A stretch of 64,000 nt of DNA from Candidatus Izimoplasma sp. HR2 (lineage in GTDB: Bacteria; Bacillota_I; Bacilli_A; Izemoplasmatales; Izemoplasmataceae): positions 1 to 64,000 of the forward strand of contig JRFF01000026.1 of the NCBI GenBank assembly GCA_000753575.1, in the 5' to 3' direction. Positions 16,057 to 24,389 of this stretch are shown here, in pieces. Each line of letters begins with the position of its first letter. Position 1 is the stretch's first letter. A program made the position numbers and the translations under genes. The notes beneath the pieces are model-generated. The model was given only the letters and a program-made list of their open reading frames with translations, was not told the DNA's origin and did no database searches.

Positions 16057-17580
16057 ATGTTTAGAAAGATTATGTTTATATTTGGGGTTTTAGCAATATC
16101 GTTAACTTTAGCGGGGTGTGATACTGAGAATGAATGCCCAGTTGTGGAAGATGAATGTCCTTTAGTAGAGGATGATTGCCCTGATCCTATAGTTTGTCCT
16201 AATTTAGATGAAGTATGTCCTACAGCTGCTGAAATATGCCCTGTAGTTGCATTTGATGATGAGTTATTTCAAGAAGTATTAGAGGCTTTAGAAAGTCGTC
16301 ATTATACCGAGCCAAGTAGAGAATTATTAATTGAAGGTGCTATTGAAGGAATGATTAATATTTTAGATGATCCTTTTACAACTTATTTTGATAGTTCAGA
16401 AGCAGCTTCTTATATAGCTGGATATGGTGAAACATATGTTGGTATTGGAGTTGTTGTTCAGTTTTTAGATGAGTTAGTTGTTATTCAGTCTGTAATGGAC
16501 GGAGGACCAGCTGATACAGCTGGACTTAGAGCTAATGATATTATAGTTGAAGTTGATGGAATAAATCTTATTGGAATGGCATTTTATGAAATAATAGGAT
16601 ACGTTATTGGTGATGAAGGAACTAATGTTAATATTGGTGTTGTTCGTAACGGTATTGACGGTATTCTTACTTTCTCTATGACAAGAGCTGTTATTAGCAA
16701 TCCTACTGTAGAATATACAAGTTATTTAGTTGATGGTGAGTTAATTGGATATATTAAAGTTAATACTTTTGGTGATTTAACTGCGAGTTTATTCCATGCG
16801 GCAATTGTTGATTTAGAGTCTGATGGAATTGATTCTTTAATTATTGATTTAAGAGTTAATGGCGGTGGATATTTAACTGCGGTTTTAAATATGTTAAGTG
16901 AGTTATTAGTTGATGATGGTGTAGAGATGTTTGCAACTGAAAGTTATTATGATGGTGACATTACTCGCACTGAGTATTTTGGACAATTATCTACAGCTAA
17001 AACGTACGATATTGTAACTTTAGTAAATGGTAATAGTGCATCAGCAAGTGAAGTATTTGCGAGTGCTATGCAAGAACATGGTGGATACACTGTTGTTGGT
17101 GTTACAACTTTTGGTAAAGGTACTATGCAAACAGATATGAGTTTAACAGCATCTGTTGGAGATAGTTTACATATTACTATTGGTAAATGGTTTACTAGTG
17201 ATGGTAATTGGGTTCATTATGATGGTGGAACTGATGGAGTTGTTCCTGATGTTATTCAAGAATTAAATGAATATGAAAAAGCTTATAAGGTGTTCTTATT
17301 AAATGATGAAGTTATTATGTATGACACTGTTGATGATAGGACAGCTAATGTTCAATTAGTATTAAATATTATGGGGTACTCTGTAAGAACTGATGGATAT
17401 TATGATACTTCTACAAGAAATGCAGTAATGGCAATTCAAACAAATAATTTATTAACAGTTACAGGTAACTTAGATAGTGATACTTTAGAAATTATTAATG
17501 AAGCATTAAATATATATCAAAATGATTCAGATAATGATTCACAGCTTCAAGCTGCGATTGATTATTTAACAGGGAATTAA
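16057..17580 (+). CDS. S41 (CtpA-type) lipoprotein protease with Cys-Pro repeat, copy 1
   Basis: This 507-residue carboxyl-terminal processing protease should sit on the outer face of the membrane. A signal peptide ends in the lipobox LAGC (Cys21). Residues 21-62 contain seven cysteines about every seven residues, six followed by Pro. A PDZ domain follows (about 125-215), then the S41 core with catalytic Ser in NGNSASASE (about residue 330) and the Lys and Gln of GKGTMQ (about 355). The C-terminus is a peptidoglycan-binding-1-type domain (about 420-480). ATG 16057 has the SD GAGAGAGTG; the preceding stop is one base upstream. It is the first of three tandem paralogues. Confidence 0.9.
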   Translation: MFRKIMFIFGVLAISLTLAGCDTENECPVVEDECPLVEDDCPDPIVCPNLDEVCPTAAEICPVVAFDDELFQEVLEALESRHYTEPSRELLIEGAIEGMINILDDPFTTYFDSSEAASYIAGYGETYVGIGVVVQFLDELVVIQSVMDGGPADTAGLRANDIIVEVDGINLIGMAFYEIIGYVIGDEGTNVNIGVVRNGIDGILTFSMTRAVISNPTVEYTSYLVDGELIGYIKVNTFGDLTASLFHAAIVDLESDGIDSLIIDLRVNGGGYLTAVLNMLSELLVDDGVEMFATESYYDGDITRTEYFGQLSTAKTYDIVTLVNGNSASASEVFASAMQEHGGYTVVGVTTFGKGTMQTDMSLTASVGDSLHITIGKWFTSDGNWVHYDGGTDGVVPDVIQELNEYEKAYKVFLLNDEVIMYDTVDDRTANVQLVLNIMGYSVRTDGYYDTSTRNAVMAIQTNNLLTVTGNLDSDTLEIINEALNIYQNDSDNDSQLQAAIDYLTGN

Positions 17581-17647
17581 TAAAATTATATAAATAATAT
17601 TGAAATAAATAGATAAATGGGAAGTTACTAGAATGGGAGAGGTTAAT

Positions 17648-19090
17648 ATGTATAAAAAGATATTTATAATTACTTTAGTTTTTGCTATGTCATTAACTTT
17701 AGTTGGATGTAAAAAGGAATATGTAATTGAGACTTGTGAAATTACTGGAGAAGTAGATTTTCCAGAAAATGAAATTGATTATGATTTATTATCAGAAGTT
17801 ATATACACTATTGAAGGTACGCATTATACTTTACCTACTAGAGAAACTTTAATTAAAGGAGCAATCGAAGGTGTAATTAGTAGTTTAGATGATCCTTATT
17901 CAAAATATTTTAATAGTGAAGATTTTAGTGATTATGAAACGTTTTTTAATGAATCATATATTGGATTAGGAATTTCAATAGAAACTATAGATGAAGTATT
18001 TGTTGTTAGAGAAATTATTAAAGGAAGTCCCGCAGAACTTGGAGGTCTTCTATATAACGATGTTATAGTTTCAATTAATGGGGTTTCAGTTTTAGATAAA
18101 TCATATTCTGAAATGTCTGATTTATTACCAGTTGATGTAGGTGAAGTTGTAGAATTCAGTGTTATTAGAAGTGGGATTGAAAATATTCATGATGTATCAG
18201 TTACAGTAGGAATTGTTTTTCATCCTTCTGTTAGTTACAGTGTAATTGAAAGAGGAAATGAACTAATTGGATATATAAATGTAAGAAAATTCGGGAATTT
18301 AACGGCAACATTATTTCTTGATGCTTTAAATGACTTAGAAGATAAGGGAATTGATTCTTTAGTAATTGATTTAAGAGGAAATCCTGGTGGAAAATTAGAG
18401 GCTACTATTCTTATGCTGAGAAGGTTATTAGTTTATAGTTATGATCCAATGTTTAGAATATCGAGTGAAGCTTATGGTGAAGTTTATAATTATTTCTATT
18501 TCGGAACTCTAACTGAACCAAAGGATTATGATATTGTAACTTTAGTAAATGAAAGAAGTGCTTCAGCTAGTGAAATTTTTGCAAGTGCAATGCAAGAACA
18601 TGGTGGCTATACAATATTAGGTGTAACTACTTACGGTAAAGGTGTTGGACAAAACTCTACTGAATTAATTGAATCAGAAGGAGATACTTTACGTTTGACA
18701 ACTGGTACATGGTATACAGCTGAAGGTAACTGGATTCATGGTATTGGTGTAATTCCAAATATTATTCAAGAATTAAATAGATATGAAGAAGCTTATGAAG
18801 TATTCTTACTAAATGGTGAAGTGATTAAGTATGATACTGTGGGGGAAAGAGTAGCTAACATTCAAGTAGTACTAAATCTTATGGGATACACTGTGAGAAC
18901 TGATGGATATTATGATTTAGCTACTAAGGAAGCAGTAATGGAAATTCAAGCAAGTCACTCGTTGACAGTTACTGGTAATTTAGATAGAAATTCTTTAGAT
19001 ATTATTAATGAAGCTTTAAGTGATTATCAAAATAATGTAGATAACGATTCACAGCTTCAAGCTGCGATTGATTATTTGACAGGTAATTAA
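17648..19090 (+). CDS. S41 (CtpA-type) lipoprotein protease, copy 2
   Basis: The 480-residue protein has lipobox LVGC, then a PDZ domain, the S41 core (DLRGNPGG; Ser in NERSASASE; Lys and Gln in GKGVGQ) and a C-terminal peptidoglycan-binding-1-type domain. It lacks the Cys-Pro repeat of copy 1. Its first 55 and last 80 codons are almost identical to copy 3 while the middle differs, which suggests gene conversion. ATG 17648 follows GGGAGAGG with 5-base spacing. Substrates are unknown; the family trims C-termini of exported proteins. Confidence 0.9.
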   Translation: MYKKIFIITLVFAMSLTLVGCKKEYVIETCEITGEVDFPENEIDYDLLSEVIYTIEGTHYTLPTRETLIKGAIEGVISSLDDPYSKYFNSEDFSDYETFFNESYIGLGISIETIDEVFVVREIIKGSPAELGGLLYNDVIVSINGVSVLDKSYSEMSDLLPVDVGEVVEFSVIRSGIENIHDVSVTVGIVFHPSVSYSVIERGNELIGYINVRKFGNLTATLFLDALNDLEDKGIDSLVIDLRGNPGGKLEATILMLRRLLVYSYDPMFRISSEAYGEVYNYFYFGTLTEPKDYDIVTLVNERSASASEIFASAMQEHGGYTILGVTTYGKGVGQNSTELIESEGDTLRLTTGTWYTAEGNWIHGIGVIPNIIQELNRYEEAYEVFLLNGEVIKYDTVGERVANIQVVLNLMGYTVRTDGYYDLATKEAVMEIQASHSLTVTGNLDRNSLDIINEALSDYQNNVDNDSQLQAAIDYLTGN

Positions 19091-19160
19091 GAAAAAAATA
19101 GAATTATTTAAAATATATACATTATAAAAAAAGGGATTTACACGAAAGGGAGAAACTTAT

Positions 19161-20603
19161 ATGTTTAAAAAGATATTTTTAATTACCTTAGTTTTTGCTA
19201 TGTCATTAACATTAGTTGGATGTAAAAAGGAATATGTAATTGAGACTTGTGAAATTACTGGAGAGGCAGATTTTCCAGAAAATGAAATTGAATATGATTT
19301 ATTGTCTGAAGTGATTTACACGTTGGAAGGGACTCATTATTCTTTACCTACTAGAGAATCTTTAATTGAAGGTGCAATAGAAGGTGTAATAAATAGTTTG
19401 GATGATCCTTTTACAATGTATTACGATAGTGATGAAGTAGCTGAATATTATTCTCACTTTGAAGAATCATATTTAGGTATTGGAGTTATATTTAAAACCT
19501 TAGATGATTCTCTTATTATTAAGGAAGTTATAGAAGGAGGACCAGCAGAAACTGCTGGTATTAAAACTGGAGATATTATTGCTTCAATTGATGGTGTTTC
19601 GACTTTAGATAAACCGTATGCTGAAGTATCTGAATTATTAATTGGATATGAAGGAGATGAAGTAAATATTGGGGTTTTTAGAACTGGAGTTGAAGATATT
19701 CTTGTTATAACTATTACAAGAGGAATTGTTGATTATCCTTCAGTAAAATATCAAACAATTGAAAGAGATAATGAATTAATCGGATATATTAAAATAAGAA
19801 TGTTTGCGGACTCAACTGCGAAATTATTTCTTGATGCTTTGAGTGATTTAGAAAGTCAAGGGATTGATTCCTTAATAATTGATTTAAGAGGAGATCGTGG
19901 TGGGCGTATGTCTACTACAACAAATATTTTGAAATGGTTATTAGTCTATAATGATGTTCCAATGGTTTATAATACAAGAAATCATTATGGAAGAACATAT
20001 AGTTTTTACTATTATGGTGCTTTATCTGAACCGAAAGATTATGATATTGTAACTTTAGTGAATGAGAGAAGTGCATCAGCTGCAGAAATATTTTCGAGTG
20101 CTATGCAGGAACATGGTGGTTATACTTTAATTGGTACAACAACTTATGGGAAGGGTGTAGGACAAAACATTATAGAGTTAACTGAAGCAGTAGGAGATGG
20201 GTTACGTGTAACTACTGTTAGGTGGTTCACTGCTGAAGGTAACTGGGTTCAAGAAATCGGAGTTATTCCCGACATTATTCAAGAACTTAACATGTATGAA
20301 GAAGCTAATACAGTTTTTTTATCAAATATTGAAGTGATTAAGTATGATACTGTAGGGGAAAGAGTAGCTAACATTCAAGTAGTACTAAATCTTATGGGTT
20401 ACACTGTAAGAACTGATGGATATTATGATCTAGCTACTAAGGAGGCAGTAATGGAAATTCAAACAAATAATTCTTTACCAGTAACTGGTAACATAAATAG
20501 TGATACTTTAGTAATTATTAATGAAGCATTAAGCGTTTATCAAAATGATCCTTTAAACGATTCACAGCTTGAAGCTGCACTTGATTACTTAACAGGTAAT
20601 TAA
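19161..20603 (+). CDS. S41 (CtpA-type) lipoprotein protease, copy 3
   Basis: The 480-residue paralogue has the same architecture: lipobox LVGC, PDZ, S41 core, and a peptidoglycan-binding-1-type C-terminus. Catalytic Ser (NERSASAAE) and the Lys/Gln pair (GKGVGQ) are intact. The strand motif reads DLRGDRGG instead of DLRGNPGG, which may alter the substrate pocket. An AAGGGAG SD precedes the ATG. The stop overlaps the recX start by one base. Confidence 0.9.
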   Translation: MFKKIFLITLVFAMSLTLVGCKKEYVIETCEITGEADFPENEIEYDLLSEVIYTLEGTHYSLPTRESLIEGAIEGVINSLDDPFTMYYDSDEVAEYYSHFEESYLGIGVIFKTLDDSLIIKEVIEGGPAETAGIKTGDIIASIDGVSTLDKPYAEVSELLIGYEGDEVNIGVFRTGVEDILVITITRGIVDYPSVKYQTIERDNELIGYIKIRMFADSTAKLFLDALSDLESQGIDSLIIDLRGDRGGRMSTTTNILKWLLVYNDVPMVYNTRNHYGRTYSFYYYGALSEPKDYDIVTLVNERSASAAEIFSSAMQEHGGYTLIGTTTYGKGVGQNIIELTEAVGDGLRVTTVRWFTAEGNWVQEIGVIPDIIQELNMYEEANTVFLSNIEVIKYDTVGERVANIQVVLNLMGYTVRTDGYYDLATKEAVMEIQTNNSLPVTGNINSDTLVIINEALSVYQNDPLNDSQLEAALDYLTGN

Positions 20604-21391
20604 TGATATTTTTAGAAGAGATAATTAAAACTAAAGGAAATCGCTATTTATTAAAAGTAAGAAATAAAGAAGAAATTGAAACGTATTTGATTTATGAAAA
20701 TACGATTATTAAGTATAGCTTTTTATCTCCAAGGGAATTAAGTTTAAGAGAATATGAAATAATTAAATCGGATAAAACAACTGATCAATTATATGAAAAA
20801 GCATTAAAATATATTGATTATAAAATGAGAAGTATAAGTGAAGTTAAAAAACATTTAGGTAAAGATATTAAAGATAGTTCTGTGATTAATAAGATTATAG
20901 AAAAACTTAAAAGTAATGGGTATTTAAATGATGATTTTTATGCAAAGACTTATATAAATGAGAAAATAGATTTTGATTTAGTAGGTCCTAGATATATTAG
21001 AGAAAAGCTAATATTAAAGGGAATACATTACGATATTATATATGCTAATTTAATTATTTACAAAGAGGAAAAACAGTTTGATAAAGTATTTGAATTAATT
21101 AAAAAAGAAACTAGATATAAAATAAAAAAACCTTATAAAAAAGCTTATCTTTCTTTAAAACAAAAGCTTGTGAATAAGGGATTTAGTTTAGGTGTTATAG
21201 AGTCTAGTTTATTATCAAATGTTGATTTAATTAAAGAATGTATTGATGAAGATAGTCTTATTTTAAAAGAGTTAATAAATCTTAAAAAGAAATATGATTT
21301 CACTAATTATTTAGATAGAAGTAAAGTTATCAAAGCTCTTCTTAGTAAAGGGTATGACTATGAAACTATTAAAGAACACGTGAAAGGGTGA
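20603..21391 (+). CDS. recX: RecX family regulator of RecA
   Basis: RecX binds RecA filaments and limits recombinase activity. The 262-residue, lysine-rich protein consists of the repeated three-helix modules of the family: ALKYIDYKMRSISEVKKHL near residue 65, then VINKIIEKLKSNGYLNDDFYAKTYI, and further copies towards the C-terminus. Length matches firmicute RecX. It overlaps the third protease gene by one base and ends five bases before glgB, so it may be read in either transcript. Confidence 0.9.
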   Translation: MIFLEEIIKTKGNRYLLKVRNKEEIETYLIYENTIIKYSFLSPRELSLREYEIIKSDKTTDQLYEKALKYIDYKMRSISEVKKHLGKDIKDSSVINKIIEKLKSNGYLNDDFYAKTYINEKIDFDLVGPRYIREKLILKGIHYDIIYANLIIYKEEKQFDKVFELIKKETRYKIKKPYKKAYLSLKQKLVNKGFSLGVIESSLLSNVDLIKECIDEDSLILKELINLKKKYDFTNYLDRSKVIKALLSKGYDYETIKEHVKG

Positions 21392-21395
21392 TTTA

Positions 21396-23258
21396 ATGTC
21401 TGTAATGAGTAAAGATGATTTATACTTTTTTAATCAAGGTAAATTATATGATAGTTACCGTATTTTTGGTGCGCATATATTAAAGGATAAATCAGGTAAA
21501 TTTACAGGTACAAGATTTACTGTATGGGCTCCTCATGCAAAAGAAGTTAATGTCATGGGGGAATTTAATAATTTTCAAGCTTGGGTACATAATTTAACTA
21601 AAGTTGATGAATCTGGGATTTGGAGTATAACTATTAAAGATGCTTATGAATGGAATAGTTATAAGTATGAGATTAAAACTTTTGATGGAAGATCTTTATT
21701 TAAAAGTGATCCTTATGCTTTCTTTAGTAGTGAAAGACCTGAAACTGTATCTAAGATTTATGATTTGGATGGATATAAATGGAATGATAATTCATTTATG
21801 AAAAAAAGAAATCAAGTTAATCCATATGAATCTCAAATGTCTATATATGAAATTCATTTAGGTAGTTGGATGACTAAGCCAGGTGGAGGGTTTAATAAAT
21901 ATAATGAAATGGTAGATTTATTAATTCCTTATTTACTTAAAAATGATTTTACACATGTTGAGTTAATGCCAGTAGTAGAACATCCACTAGATCAATCATG
22001 GGGATACCAAGGTACCGGATATTTTAGTGCAACTTCTAGATATGGTGTACCTAAGGATTTAATGTATTTTGTAGATCAATGTCATAAAAATGATATTGGA
22101 GTTATTTTAGATTGGGTTCCTGGACATATTTGTCGTGATGATCACGGATTATATATGTTTGATGGAGAACCTTTATATGAATATAGTGAAGAAGCAAAAA
22201 GAGAAAACATTGTATGGGGAACTGCGAATTTAGATTTAGGAAAAGGTGAAGTTCAAAGTTTCTTAATTTCTAATGCTTTATATTGGATGAAGTATTTCCA
22301 TATTGATGGGTTTAGAATTGACGCTGTTTCTAATTTAATATATTACTTAGGTGATTCAAGTAATGGGATAAATCAAGGTGCCCTTGAATTCCTTAAAAGA
22401 TTAAGTACTGAAGTATTTAAAGAATTTAATAACTGTTTATTAATCGCAGAAGATTCAACTGCGTATCCAAAAGTCACTCACCCTGTTCATGAAGGTGGGT
22501 TAGGATTTAATTATAAATGGAATATGGGATGGATGAATGATACGTTAGAGTATTTTGAAAAAGATCCAGTTCATAGAAAATATCATCATGAGTTTATTAC
22601 GTTTGGACTTGAATATGCCTTTAGTGAAAACTATGTTTTACCACTAAGTCATGACGAAGTAGTTCACGGTAAAAAATCATTAGTAAATAAAATGCCAGGA
22701 GATTACTGGCAAAAGTTTGCAAATTATAGATCTTTAATGGGATTATTCTTTGCTCACCCAGGTAAAACATTATTATTTATGGGTGGAGAATTTGCGCAAA
22801 TGCATGAATGGAAAGATCACTCAGAACTAGATTGGAATTTACTAGATTATCCTCTTCATCATGGGGCTAACCGTTTTGTTAGAGATATGAATAGAATAGT
22901 GAAAACTGAAAAATCACTTCATGAGCTTGATCATAACCCATCTGGATTTAAGTGGATTGATTCTAAAAATAATGATTATTCTATTTTTAGCTTTGTAAGA
23001 TATGCTAAAGATAGTAATGATTTTACTGTTATAATTTTAAATTTAACTCCAATGGTTCATCATAATTTTAGAATTGGAGTTCCTAAAAAAGGAAAATACT
23101 ACGAAATCATTAATAGTGATTATGGAGTATATGGAGGGTCTAATTTATTTAATGGAGAAAATATGTTTAGTCATGATATTCCAATGCATAATATGGATCA
23201 ATCTATAGATATGGTATTAAGTCCTTTAAGTATTACAATAATTAAGTGTGGTGATTAA
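21396..23258 (+). CDS. glgB: 1,4-alpha-glucan (glycogen) branching enzyme
   Basis: GlgB (GH13) cuts alpha-1,4 chains and rejoins them through alpha-1,6 links in glycogen. The 620-residue protein has the N-terminal CBM48 domain (about 20-115), a catalytic barrel with nucleophile Asp309 (GFRIDAV), acid/base Glu352 (LLIAEDS) and the third acid in LSHDEVVHGKKS near residue 418, and a C-terminal beta domain. The SD AAGGGTGA supports ATG 21396. It is the first gene of the glycogen operon; glgC begins on the base after its stop. Confidence 0.97.
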   Translation: MSVMSKDDLYFFNQGKLYDSYRIFGAHILKDKSGKFTGTRFTVWAPHAKEVNVMGEFNNFQAWVHNLTKVDESGIWSITIKDAYEWNSYKYEIKTFDGRSLFKSDPYAFFSSERPETVSKIYDLDGYKWNDNSFMKKRNQVNPYESQMSIYEIHLGSWMTKPGGGFNKYNEMVDLLIPYLLKNDFTHVELMPVVEHPLDQSWGYQGTGYFSATSRYGVPKDLMYFVDQCHKNDIGVILDWVPGHICRDDHGLYMFDGEPLYEYSEEAKRENIVWGTANLDLGKGEVQSFLISNALYWMKYFHIDGFRIDAVSNLIYYLGDSSNGINQGALEFLKRLSTEVFKEFNNCLLIAEDSTAYPKVTHPVHEGGLGFNYKWNMGWMNDTLEYFEKDPVHRKYHHEFITFGLEYAFSENYVLPLSHDEVVHGKKSLVNKMPGDYWQKFANYRSLMGLFFAHPGKTLLFMGGEFAQMHEWKDHSELDWNLLDYPLHHGANRFVRDMNRIVKTEKSLHELDHNPSGFKWIDSKNNDYSIFSFVRYAKDSNDFTVIILNLTPMVHHNFRIGVPKKGKYYEIINSDYGVYGGSNLFNGENMFSHDIPMHNMDQSIDMVLSPLSITIIKCGD

Positions 23259-24389
23259 ATGAAAAAAAGAGTTGTCGCAATGGTACTTGTTGGAGGTAGA
23301 GGAACAAGATTAGGAAAAATCACAAAAACAACCGCAAAACCTGCGGTTACTTTTGGTGGGAAATATAAATTAATTGACTTTGTTCTTAGTAACCTATCTA
23401 ATTCAGCCATAAACACTCTAGGAATCATTACTCAGTATGAACCTTATGAATTACTCAGTTATATCGAACATGGCTCTACGTGGGATTTAGATGTGAATGA
23501 AGCAGGTGTAAGTTTCTTAACTCCTTATACTTCTGCGTCAGGAGAATTGTGGCAAAAAGGAACAGCACATTCTGTTTATCAACACTTTAGATTTATTGAT
23601 CAATATGATCCTGATTATGTCTTAATCTTATCAGGAGATCATGTTTATAAAATGGATTATAATAAATTGATTGATGAGCATATTGCTAATCAAGCTGATG
23701 TTACTATTTCAACATTTAAAGTAAATGATGATCCTAGTAGATATGGAATATTAGATTTAGATAAAAAAGATTTAGTTGTTAGTTTTGAAGAAAAGCCAGA
23801 AAATCCAAAATCTAAACTTGCTTCAATGGGAGTTTATGTCTTTAATAGAGAAGTTTTAAGAACTTTACTTAAAGAAGGAGATAATTCAAACTTTGATTTT
23901 GGGAATGATATTATACCTCTTGCTTTAAAGAGTGATTTAAAAGTATATGGATACAGATTTAAAGGATACTTTAGAGATGTAGGAACAATTGATAGTTTAT
24001 ATAAAGCTAATATGGATATATTAGATAAACCACATTATTTAAAAGCTTATGACTATAGTGATTTTCCAATATTAACTAAATCATCTAATTTACCTCCACA
24101 TCATATTATGGGAGATAATAAAATTGTTAATAGTCTAATTAGTGATGGATGTTTAATTAATGGAGAAATAAAACACTCGATTTTATCGAGCGGTATTTTA
24201 ATTAATAAAGGATGTAAAATAAAAGATTCAATTATTCACTCAAATGTAAAAATAGGAGCAAACTCAATTATTGAAAAAGCGATTATTGTTGAAAACTCAG
24301 TTATACTAGCTAACACTATTCTTAAGTTTAAAGAAGTAACTGTGGTTGACAATGATTACCTATGGAAAATGGGTGAAGATGATGAATAA
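23259..24389 (+). CDS. glgC: Glucose-1-phosphate adenylyltransferase, catalytic GlgC subunit
   Basis: GlgC makes ADP-glucose from glucose-1-phosphate and ATP, the committed step to glycogen. The 376-residue protein has the nucleotide-binding loop GGRGTRL (12-18), KPAVTFGGKYKLIDF, the acidic SGDHVYKMDY near residue 125, and a left-handed beta-helix C-terminus. It abuts glgB and overlaps the next gene by eight bases. In Bacillus-type systems GlgC works with the non-catalytic partner GlgD, here found fused to GlgA. Confidence 0.96.
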   Translation: MKKRVVAMVLVGGRGTRLGKITKTTAKPAVTFGGKYKLIDFVLSNLSNSAINTLGIITQYEPYELLSYIEHGSTWDLDVNEAGVSFLTPYTSASGELWQKGTAHSVYQHFRFIDQYDPDYVLILSGDHVYKMDYNKLIDEHIANQADVTISTFKVNDDPSRYGILDLDKKDLVVSFEEKPENPKSKLASMGVYVFNREVLRTLLKEGDNSNFDFGNDIIPLALKSDLKVYGYRFKGYFRDVGTIDSLYKANMDILDKPHYLKAYDYSDFPILTKSSNLPPHHIMGDNKIVNSLISDGCLINGEIKHSILSSGILINKGCKIKDSIIHSNVKIGANSIIEKAIIVENSVILANTILKFKEVTVVDNDYLWKMGEDDE

